Positions 49,701 to 61,700 of a stretch of 64,000 nucleotides of DNA are shown here, piece after piece. This stretch comes from Sarcocystis neurona (Eukaryota > Apicomplexa > Conoidasida > Eucoccidiorida > Sarcocystidae), in contig KL647303.1 of assembly GCA_000727475.1 (NCBI GenBank), positions 1,241,449 to 1,305,448 on the forward strand. The letters are read 5' to 3'. Numbering within the stretch: position 1 is the stretch's first letter; each line of letters begins with the position of its first letter. A program made the translations under genes and the position numbers. The notes below the pieces were generated by a model. The model was given only the letters and a program-made list of their open reading frames with translations. It was not told the DNA's origin and ran no database searches.

Positions 49701-52700
49701 CACGTCGTTGCTGTTCTTGCTGCTTTGGTTCTTCTTCGCTGCTATCCATCTCGACGTCCTCCTGTCCGTCCTCTGCGGTTGACGCGCCACCAGCAACAAC
49801 AGAGCTACTGCCAGCATCACCGCCAGGTGCTGCTGGAGCACCACTGCGAGCGGCAGCAGTCGCAGCAGCAAGCGCGGCTCCAGCGGCTCGGTAAGAGTGC
49901 GCGCTGTTGATCGCTTGCAATGCTCGAGCCGAGCAGCAGCAGCAGGCAGCGCATGCACGCCTCGGCACTGGCTTGCTGCTGTATGCTGCAGCTGGTACGA
50001 CGCTGTAGGCGTACTCTACAAGACTCGTCCACAACATGTCATCCTGACTAACAGGCTGCGGGGCTGCTGCTCCTGCTGCTGCGGTTTGCTGAGCAGCGGC
50101 TCCTCCTCCCGCTGTTGCTGCCGCACCGATGCCGCCGAGGCGCTGCTGTTGCTGCTGTTGCATGCGACTGGCGCGCACCGCAGGGTGCTCGTGCGGACTG
50201 TACTTGCTGCTGAGGAGCGAAGGCGTCTCCAAGTCATTCAGCGGTGGTGCAGCAGCGTACAGCAGCCGCATGGCCCAGGGTGTGAGCTGCTGTAAATGCA
50301 GCAGCAGCTGTCCCACCTGCTGCAGCACGAACAGCTGCTGCGGCGCCGACAACAGCCGCGACGTGCTGCTCTGCTGCGCTCCGTACGCATGCGACAATTC
50401 CCGCGACAACGCCAGGCACAACTGCAGCGCATCCGAACACCGCTGCACGCCACTCACCAGCGCCGTCGCGTCATGAAGAGCTAACGCTCCTCTACACTCC
50501 CCCACACTGCTGCTGCCCATGCTGCTGCTCACGCTGCTCATGCCAGCGCTGCTGCTGCTGGTTGGTGGGGGCAGACTGCTGCTGGTGCTGCAGGTGAGAT
50601 AGCCGCGGGTCGCGGAGAATGTCTCGAGAGCAGCGCAGCAGCAGGGACAGCAGCTGCTGCAGTCGTTTGTCTTCCTGGTGCAGCTGCTGCTGTCGCTGCG
50701 ACTGCTGCTGTCCTTGCTGCTGCTGTTGCTGCTGCTCGGGCCACTGCTGCTACTGGTGATATGGCCTCCGAGCAGCGTGTGCAGGACGTGCTGCTCCTGG
50801 AGCTGCTGCTGCAGTACAAGGAACGGCGCCTCAATTGCAGGCGGCACCCCACCGCGTCCGGGCCACCGCTGCGTCCACGCAGCAGCAAGCGCAGCAAGAT
50901 TCTGCGCGTGTCTAGATGCTGCACCAAGCAGCAGCAGCTGCAGCAGGAGCTGCGGAGAAGAAGCAGGCGCCGTCGCAACGTAACGAAGCGCCAGAACCAA
51001 CGGGTGGGTCGGGAAGATAGTAATGAACGACGGCGGCAGCGATGGCGAGCAGCAGAGAGAGAGCAGCAGTGGCACGCCCCCACGGCTCACAAACCGACGC
51101 AGCGTATCCGAGTTCTGCAGGAACGTCGACAAAAGCTTCCCCACGTGTGCGAGCCGGTCGGGCATCCATCGCGAGGCCGGCGGCGCAGGCAACTGCAGAG
51201 CCAAAGAAACGCCGGGGAAAGTCAGGGAAAAGAAGAAAATGTCAAAGCAACTCGTCCAGAAGATCTACGAAGAGAGGAAGAGAGCCACATACCACGCCCA
51301 CGTGTATATATATATATATGTATATCAGCCAAAATACGTACGCGTAGTTGACTTACGCATATATTTGGCTTACACATATGTCCATTTTTATATGTGTTTC
51401 ACACAAAAGAGAAACAGGTCAAAAAGACAGCTCGTCGCAAAGATTCAGGAAGGAGAAAGAGTGAGAGACATCACATATACACATGTATAGTAGTACACCA
51501 AACATGCATATACAGCTGACACATGGTACTGCTCCTGCTCTAACAGCTGCTGCTGCTCCACCAGCTGCTGCTGCTCTAATAACTGCTGCTGCTGCTCTAA
51601 TTGCTGCTGCTGCTGCTGTTCTAACAGCTGCTGCTGCTGCTGTTCTAACAGCTGCTGCTGCTGCTGTTCTAACAGCTGCTGCTGCTGCTGTTCTAACAGC
51701 TGCTGCTGCTGCTGTTCTAACAGCTGCTGCTGCTGCTCCTACTGCTGCTGGTGCTTCTCTTACTGCTGCTGCCGCTGCTGCGGTGGCCACCTTACCCGTA
51801 AGTCTTGCAGCTGCAGTTCCCTTGTTGCCTTGACTGCGTCAGCAGTTTGCTGCGCCGCAAGAAGCGGATGGACCGGCTTCCACGCAGGCAGCTGCTGCTG
51901 CTCCTGATGCAGCTGCCGAAGCGTGTGCAGCACGTGCTGCAGCACATGCACCGGCGTTTCTTCCGCAATCGCAGCAGACGCAGCCCCAGCAGCAGCGTCG
52001 GAAGAATCTACCGACCTCAGCAACTCGTCCAGAGAACTCCCCAGCTGCACCAACAGCACCAGGAATCGCCGCAGCACCACAACATGCAACAGCAGCAGCA
52101 AAGTCAACAACAGCCGCAGCAGTTCTCAGTCACCTATGGAGCAATTCTTGTAAGTCCGCTCGCCAACGTCACTGCCCCTGCGCATCATATACATATATAT
52201 ATGTATGTGGATGTGCAACTTTGTACGTCCATATATACATATATATATACATATATGTATATATATATATATATAGTCGTGTGAGAGAAACAGAGAGACT
52301 GAGACAGACGCACCGAGTAATATCACCTCTACGTAGGAAGTGAGAACTTTAAAACAGCTCTCTCTCAACTAGCAGGGATCCACTTTTTGAAAGTACAAAA
52401 CGAGAGATCCGTGACCTTCCCCCAGAGCACGTCTTCATATAGAGAAAGCGAAACAGACATAAAGCGCATGCTGGGCATTCCCACGGCAGCCGCAGCGACA
52501 ACAGCAACCGGGCAGCAACAGCAGCAGCAGCACGTCGGATAGCAGCAGCACCAGCATACGCATGAGCCGCATCAGCAGCCCTAACAGCAGCAAATTCGGC
52601 AACAGGAGATGTGGCGACAAGAACCACGAGAGCAGCAGTGGTAGCCAATGCAGCAGCTGCCGACGCTGCACAGCAGTTACGCAGCACAGCAGTCGACGCA

Positions 52701-55700
52701 GCAGCAGCAGCCCGAGAGGACCTACTCCTGCAGCACTTTCCCCGAACCGATCGAGAAAAATTGCATGCGGTGAGGCAGCGACTTGTACGAGAAGCGCCGA
52801 GACTCTCCAGTAGCGCTGTGCAGCCGGAAGAGCAGATAGAAGTTCTTGCTGCTGATGCTGCAGACGCTCCAGTTGCTGCGGCAGCAGTCTGCGTGGCTGC
52901 TGCTGCTGTTGCATACGAGACGTCGGTTCCTGCTGCTCCACTACCTCCTGCAATAGTGCCGCCGCATGCATCACTTCGACAGCTTGGCCAGCAATCACTG
53001 GCGTGCATCGGAAGTACTCACACCCCAATGCGGCATCTTCCCCTGCTCCTGCTGCTTCTGCTTCTCCTCCTCCTGCTGTTCCTGCTGCTGCTGCTCTTCC
53101 TGCGAGCTGCTGCGAGCCCTGCCGCGGCTGCTGCGGCATGATGTTCTGCCTGCCCCCGCCTCCTCGTCCGCTCGCAGCCGCAGCAGCGGCAGAAGAAACA
53201 GCCCACCCGGCATCTCTGCGAAGGTCGGCGCCCGGCGCCGGTAACGAGAGGACCGCTCTCCTGCTACTGCTGCTGCAGCTGCTGTCGCTGCTGCTGCCGC
53301 TGCTGGTGCATATGCGAACAGCAGCAGGCGGGCCAAAGAGGCGGCTGCGCTGCTGCTGCAGCAGCGGGAGCGGCAACAGCTGCAGCACAGGCAGCGCGTG
53401 ATGCAGCAGCAGCAGCCCAGCCGGGTGCAAGACCAAGGAAGAAAGGAATGGGCCTGCAGCAGAGAGAATCTGGTCGTCGCACAGGTGGGCCTCTGTGAGC
53501 GAAGTCAGCAGCAGCGGCAGCAGCCCGAGAGACGAGAGCGAAGACAGGCAAAATGGGTCATCTGAAACGACTACTGAGAGAGACGACAGCAGCGCAGCAA
53601 CGCAGCCCCTGCCAAACCTGAAGAAAACAGAAAGCGGCAGCCACACACAGAGACACCGAAAACTGAAGGGAAAGAAGAAGACGGGGAAGACGAAAGGTGT
53701 CAAAACAAAGCTAGAAGCAACGAAAGACGACGGCCACCACACAAGGAAGCGACGAAGAAGAACAGCAAGAAGCCAACGCCCCCCCCCCCCATACTACCGA
53801 GGAACACACGTCTGTCTTCCCTATCTGATGGGTCAGTCTCGCCGTCTCCTCGCCCAGAATGCGTCGACCTCCCTGTGTCCCTACTATTCCTACTACTACC
53901 ATGCAGTGCCAGCCGCGACCTCCCTGTGTCCCTCCACACACATACACACACGAGACACGTCCGCTAGGTCTGTCCCTCTTGCTGTCTCCCCGTATACACG
54001 TCTGCGTGTCGCCGTCGCGGGGTCCTCGAGGGCCTCACCACTGCGGCAGCACAATAATATCCTTGCAGAGGGACGTGAGCGGGGAACGGGGAGTGAAGAG
54101 ATCGAGGAAGGCAGGCAGTTGCTGCAGTCCTGTCACGCCCAGCGTCGCATGCAGTCCCTGGCGCATCGTCAAAACGTAGATGTCTTTGAGCAAGGCCTTC
54201 AGCAAGCAGCGCCGCGTCTCGGCCTCACAAACTGCGAGCCAGTACACCGCACGGTCTTCCGCAGTTCCCTGCACGTCGGAAGTCGCCACACAACACGCAC
54301 GCATGCACACGGAACGCATGCACGCCGGCCCTTCCACAGGTCGCTCGACAGAAAGACCAGCACGGTGTGCTGCAGCTGTCGAGGCACGAGCCACATCAAC
54401 AGCGACGACGCTGCAGCAATAACCGCGCCGGAGACACAGCCGAGAGACGAAAGACAGACACAGCAGACTGCAGCACGAAGGTTCCTGGAGCGAGCAGCAC
54501 GTCAGGGAGGCACAAAAACAGATAGACAGAGGGAGAGACGCAAGAACACATGCATGCAGGCGGATAGAGGCACAACGGCAGATATACACACACACAGACA
54601 GACAAAAACAGGTTGGGATATTTATCTCTTAGTCTCCAGTCTCTTTGTCGCCCTACCCGTTTGTGTGTCTACCTCCTTCTACAGAGACAGAAAATTTAGC
54701 AGCTTCGTTCGTGTGCACACCAGCCCTACGCGGTCGTAACGCATCAGTGAGGGGCGGACGTCTCTCTGGTTGAATAACTGCAGGACAAAACGACGGGGAG
54801 GAGAGAATGCAAACCGCTGCTACAACACAATACCAGAGAAACAGCGGGGACAAACTCGTGAAGACAGACAGACACAAACGTTGCGCTGCAGCGAGGCCCT
54901 GCTGCTATGTGGCCGTCTGCACACGGCAGCACGCACGCACTGCAGCGGCGGATCGCAGCACGCAACAGCAACAGGAGCAAGGGGCAGCACCACCGGAAAC
55001 ATCGGCTGCCGCTGCTGCAGCAACAGCAAAGGCGACGCGACGCTCATGCGGAAGCAGCGACCGCGCGCAGAAATCTCGTCGCAGCAGTAGCACCTTCCAC
55101 AACCGCGGCACCGCTCACGCATGCACGCACGTCGTGAGGACGGTAGTTGAAAGAAGTCATTCCCCTCCGTGAGACACCGACAAGAACAATCTTCGAAAAA
55201 ATGGGGGAGTCGGGATGGGAGACAGAGCGATGTACTCCCCTTTAAAATTTTCTTTTCCACTTCCAAGATCGTTCAATGGGAGCACGCGGTTCACACCACC
55301 AAGCAGTGGGACGCAAGAAGACAGACCAGCAGCCACAAAGATTCTATACGTATACACATATCTAGAGACAGCGTCGCTTCAGCACGTGCATGCGAACGCC
55401 TGCAGCAGCACTGTGTCATGTGCGACGCACACGCGGAGATAGCGAGAGCGTCTGAGGCGTTCGCAGGCCAGCAGCAGCAGCAGACACGCGACAAGAGCAG
55501 CAGCAGCAGTAGACACCCGACAAGAGCAGCAGCAGCAGCAGACACGCGACAAGAGCAGCAGCAGCAGCAGACACGCGACGACAGCAGCAGCAGCAGGTGA
55601 CGGCAAGAAGGGGACGGCGGGCACGTGTAGTAGCAGCAGCAGCAGCGAGACGCCGCAGTCCATGCGTTCGCCTCACATGAGCCGGATATGCAAAGACTTC

Positions 55701-58700
55701 CGTCAAGTCATCCCCTGCCACAGTCGCTGCATCACGTGCGACTTGCATGTCGCTGTCAGGAACGCAGTCGGTCGTAGTCGGGACAACAAATGCCACCCCA
55801 TCTGCTTCTGCTGCTCCTCCGTCCTCTGCTTTTTCCGCTGCTCCTGACGCTGCTTCCGCTGCCGCTCTCCGTCGTGGCCGTGCGGTTCGCGCTGCTGTTC
55901 CTCGTGCTTCGCGGCAGGAGTCGCCAGTCGAAGGCGGCAGCAGCACCGGGAGCGACTGCATGCACTGCAGCAGACAGGCGGCGTCGTATAGCATGCGTTC
56001 TTCGAAACGTCGTGCAAGCTGCAGGTCCTGCTGCAGCACCGTGAGGACGCTGCTGCTGCTGCTGCCGTGCTGCTGCTCGTCCAGCAGCGCTTCGATCGCA
56101 CGCACTGCAAACAGCTGCACCGGGATCACCAGTGGCTCGCGGTTCCGTAGAAAGCCGACGATCGCAGCAAGCAAACCTGCAGCAGGACGCAGCAGCACCA
56201 ACACAGCACCAGCCGCAGAGCAGAGCGCACGCGCGCATGCACCCCCAGACACACGCCGATGCAGACGTGCAGAACACCAGCGCAGCGAACGGGCGACAGC
56301 TACGCCAAGGCATGGCAGCGACATACGCAGCAACACAGTCTCGTACAAACCGAGAGAAAGAGCCATGAAGGCGCAGGACATGAGGACGACAAAAGAAAGT
56401 TCATACTGCAGTTGCCTGGTAGACAGGCACAGAAGGGAATGAAAACGGCAGCAGCAGCAGCGCGTGGAACCTTGACAGCCAGCAGCAGCAGCCGTGCGTG
56501 TAAGCGCCGCCATTTAGCAACGCGAGCAGCGCATGTATGTGTACCCCGTCAGCAGCAGCAGCGCCCAACAGCAGCAGTGGCGCATGTGGGGTAGACAGTT
56601 GCCAAGAGCAGTGGCTCACGTAGCCTCACCGGGCAGCAGCAGCAGCACGTGCAGCGTTGCGAGTGAGCAGCAGTAGCTGCAGAGGGTGTCAGCTGCAGAG
56701 GGTGTGAACGCCGATAAGTGCGAGACCGCTCTGGCCCCAGTGCAGGGAGCAGGGTGGGCGCAGCAGCACAGCAGCGACGCGGCGAATCCCCACCTAAAAT
56801 TTACGAGAAGGAGCAAGACTGTCTTTTAACATGGTGTACACGCAGCGCCAGCACGTTGGGAGAACGCACGACAGGTCAGAGGCAGGCACGCACAACAACT
56901 GCATGCAGCAGCAGCAGCACTGTCGCTCGCCCGGTGCAAACGAGAAGGCAGTCGCAGCGTCTAAGAGGAAGAAATTCGGACGCACGTGCGTCAGCCAAGA
57001 GACGGGGAGACGGGGGCCGAGACGGCCTCAGGCCCTAGAGCCGCTCGGCCAGAGACAGAGACGGAGACACCGTCGCTCAGACGGGGTCCGAGTCCACATC
57101 GAGCCAGAAACAGCCTCATGCGACGCGTGTCTCCGTGAAGAAAGACGCATGCATGCACAGGGCGACCGTTTCACGAAGACTGCGGTGCAAAGCAGGCCCA
57201 CGGCACCGCCCTACATGCAGCCGAGGGAAACCGAGGTGTACGTACACCCCCTCTGAGGTGGGGTACGTCCACCCGATCAGCAGGTCTGGGCCGATACCAC
57301 GCGCAGACACCGCTTTCCACAAAGAGAGAAGGCGTGGGCTCGATAACAGCAGAAGAGCAACAGCAGCGGGACGACCCAGAGAAGCCGTACACGAGTAGCA
57401 CACGCAGCAGCAGCAGCAGCAAAAAGAGAGGAGAACGCAGGCGGAGGGGAACCAACAGGCAGCAGCAGCATCAGCGAAGAGCAGCAGCCAGCAGAAGCAG
57501 CAACGGACACGGCCAAGACGAGCTGCAACAAACAAAGAAGAAGTAGAACAGGATAAAGACGAGGAAGAGAAGGGAAAGCAGCCTACTAGGTTGGACGAAC
57601 GCCGGTATGGGGTGGTGATTGAGCGAGACGATCGAGGCGTAGGCAGCAAGAAGATGAAGAAGTGTCTGCATGCGTTCCATTTCTTCTTGCAGGGTGTGAA
57701 TCCCAGCAATATCCTCTTGAACGCGTCTTCTCCAGTTCCGCAGCCGGGCTTCTTCTGCTGATTCGTCTTCAATTTCATAAATCAACACTTCTTCTTCTTC
57801 CTTCTTCTCTTCAAAAGCATCAGGAGAAAAGTACGTGTCCGCTCTTTCGCTGCTGCTGATCCCACGGGCGTCCTCGTCCTCCACGGCAGCTGCACTCGCA
57901 GACGCACGTCCCCCATGCTGCTGCTGCTGCTGCGACTCCCCCGCTTCCTCCTCTGCAACAGCAGCAGAGCCGCTTTTCATCTGCACATCTTCTCCTTCGG
58001 CTCTCTCGGCAGCAGGAGCAACAGCAGCAGCAGTTTCTTCTCTCCCTCGTCCTCCTCTTCCCTCTGCTCCAGCATCCTCGACACGGTACGGAACGGACTC
58101 TTCTTCTCCAGCCGCGGCCTCGGTCGTCCCGTCTCTTCCTCCTTGGGCCCCCCTACGTCCCGCGTCTCCCGTCTCGTCTCCCTCTTTGGACGTCTCCTGC
58201 TGCTGCTGCTCGTGCTGGTGAAAGTGCTCAGACCCCGAATTCGGCCGCGGCTGCTCGTTTCCCGTGGACGTTGTTTCATCCGGTTCCTCGTGCGCCTGCT
58301 GCTGCTGCTCTCTCCCTGGTGGCTCGCCCTGCTGTCTTCGCTTCTTCTTCTTCTTCGCGTCGTCGTCTGCTGTCTCGTCCCCGCCTTCGCCCTCCGTCTT
58401 CTGCTTCACCTCTTCAATGGCGTCCATCTCCTCGTCCTTTTTCGCGGCCGTGTCTCCCTGCTGGTGTCGCTGTTGCTGGGGCTTCTGCCGCAGCGGCTGG
58501 GGCGCTGACACCAAAACGCGCCGCGTCGAGCGTCGGACTTTGAAAGGCTTCGCTGCCCACGGATGCAGCAGCAGGCGCCGCAACATCGACAGAAAAATGC
58601 CGTGTGGGGAGGCAATGCCGAGCGCAGGCGCCAGCTGCTTGTAGTAGCTGCGATCCTCGAGCAGCACGGACAGCAGGTCGGCGCACAGCAGCAGCGTCCG

Positions 58701-61700
58701 CGACGACAGCTGCTCGTGCTGCTGCAGCAGCTGCGTGAAGTCTGCGAGGAAAAACATGTGCGAGGAAATAAACGAAGAAAAGAGAGACGCGTGCAGCACC
58801 AACAGGCAGCAAAGCGACGACAGCTGGACGTTGACGAGTCCTCGGCGGTAGCTGCTGCTGCGCAACGCATGCAGCACCCGCACCTTCTGCCGCAACAGCT
58901 GCAACAAAACAAACACACCGACAACAGACTGCGCCGTATGCGTTCATAGAAAGGCGTGAAAAGCGAGAGGCCACAATAAGACAGCAGAGGAAAAGGAAAA
59001 AGAAACGCCGGAAGCACGTCGCGACCCCCACGGGTCTGTGCATGCATCTACACGAATCCAAAGAATCACACACACAGAAGCGTGTACACACGTCGCGCTT
59101 TCTACTACGCGTCGAGCATGTCTTTGTATACATCTACGAATGGCAGCAGCTAAATGAATATACTTGACGTGTCTCCCTGTCTTCCTCTGTCTCTCTCTCA
59201 AAAAATGATATGTACGCTGGTAAAAGCCACACATACATATATGTATGTACACCTCCACAGGCAGCTATATACACATACACACACAAACACGTGTGCACAT
59301 GCACCTCTTCTATATGTCTATACACACACAAGCCATACATAATATATATATTATAGGTCTACATACGTGCACAGACGCCATACACGTAGATGTATATGTA
59401 TATACTTCTATTATGAGTCTATATTTCTACAGGCACAGCAGCCATGTTTACCTACACAAAACGTTTACATGCGTACATGCAGAGAAGCCATATATACACT
59501 CAAATTCTAGTGTATGAGTCTGCACTTGCACAGAAGCCGCAGATACACATACCCGTCTGTTTACGCAGGGACGTCCTATACACACAAGTATTATATGTAT
59601 ACGCGCAGAGAAGCTTTATATAGATACGCGTGTGTACTACATATATACGCAGAGACGCCATATACACACATATACATACGTAGAGAATTCATGTATATGT
59701 ATATATGCACGTCTACTACATATCTGTGTATCTACACGCACAGAAGCGACAGATGTTCACATCTGTTATGATGTCTACATGTCTACAAGCACAGAAAAGC
59801 CAATGCAACCATACTCATCTAGCATCTATTATATGTGTATATGCATGGAAGCCATGTATATACATATACATATATATATGTATACAGGTCCAACGTGGCT
59901 ATAGCCAGAGAAGCCATATAGAGAAATACAGATGTGTATACTTAGTACACACGCAGAGAAGCCACACAAATACACGTCTATACACGCACAGACGTCACAC
60001 ATGCATATACGTGTTTATCATAGGTCCAAACGCACAGACAGATATGTGTATATATATGCATACATATATATATATATATAGATATATATATAGATAGATA
60101 GAGAGATGGACAGATAGATAGGCAGGTAAAAAGACGTACACACGTCTGTTATGTGTCTATACGCAGAGAAGTTACATATACGTATACACGTCTATCATAT
60201 GTGTATACGCGAATTCGTTATATATATATATCTACTATATGTCTATACACAGATAAGCCACACACATACGTCTATCTCTCTACGCGGAAAAGCCATACAC
60301 AGATGTATACACACCTATATAATGTCTGTACGTCGAGACCCCATACACATATATACACACATATTAGTGGTGTCTAGATGAAGAGAAGTCATGTAGACGC
60401 TTGTGAGAGACGCTCGTCGATAAGACGCAGATGCAGCCGCAGCACTTCTTCGCCACCCACTCCGGCACACCGCCGCCGCGGCAGCAGAAGAAAACGCTGA
60501 CGCAGACGTGGCAGCAGTGGCAGCAAAAAAAGCAGATGCCGCTGCCGCCGTCGCAGAAGCAGAAGTAGCAGCAGCGGCAGCAACAGCAGCAGCAGCACAC
60601 ACGCAGGCGCCGCAGCAGGTTTAACAGCAGCAAAAAAGGAGGGAGCGCAGAGGCACAAGAGGAAACGCAGCGCAGCCATGGCAGCATGAGAAGCACCACC
60701 CGTAGCAGCAGCGCAGCAGCTGCTGCAGCAGTCGTCGTATGACCACCAGAAAGAAGGTGGGGGATACTACAGAGCAACACCAGCAGCAGATTTACGCAGA
60801 ATGTCACGCATACCGTGAAATACTGCGGCGGAATCTCATACTTCTCCACGACATGACTGAACCACTTCGTTAGGTGTTCGCTCGTAGCTGCTTCTGATTC
60901 AATCTCTCTGCTGGCAGCAGCTCCTCCTCTGCGCTTGCCTCCTGCTGGACCGGCCCCAGTGCTGCTGCTGCTCTGCTGCCGCTGCTGCGTCTCTGGCAGC
61001 GGGGGGGGCATCAGATCCGAGCATCGCAAGCGAATGGTCCGCACCGTCAACGCTTCATACGTCACGCTTCGATCCTTCTCTCGGCGCTGCTTCGTCTGCT
61101 GCTGCCGCGTATCTGTCGCTGGCTGCTGCTCCGCATCTTCCTCCTCCTTCCCCTGCTGCCCTGCGACCCCAGCACGAGTTTCTGCAGGCGCAGCAGAGCC
61201 GCTTTGGTTGCCACTCGCGCTGCTTCCCCATGAAGGTCCCCCCGGCTCCCTCCTGCGATCGCTGCTGCTGCTCCTCCTCCTGCGGCAGGTCGGACTGCGA
61301 GCATCTCGCTGCTCCTGCTCACTGCTTCTGCTGCGCAGTCGAGTATACGTCAGGCTACCTGCACCCGCAGGAGCAGATGAGGCGGCGCCAGCACCTCCCG
61401 GAAGTCCAGAAGATGTACGCGCAGCAGCTGACGGCGGCGCAGTCCCAGGAGCACGCAGCGCTGCACCACCAACAGCGTCATCGTCTGTATCTTCAGTTGA
61501 CGCGTCATCCGCAGCGGCCGTCGGCTGTGCTGCAGCAGCTCCTGCAGAAGACGACGCAGCAGCTGGCGCGAGCACCTGCAGCTCAATAAAGCCGTCAAAG
61601 TCCACCGGCAACGACTTAGTGAAATAAAACGTTTTCAAGTCAATACGACTGGGTCCTGTCCTCCCCCGTCCTGCAGCATCTGCATCTGCTGCCGCCTCTC

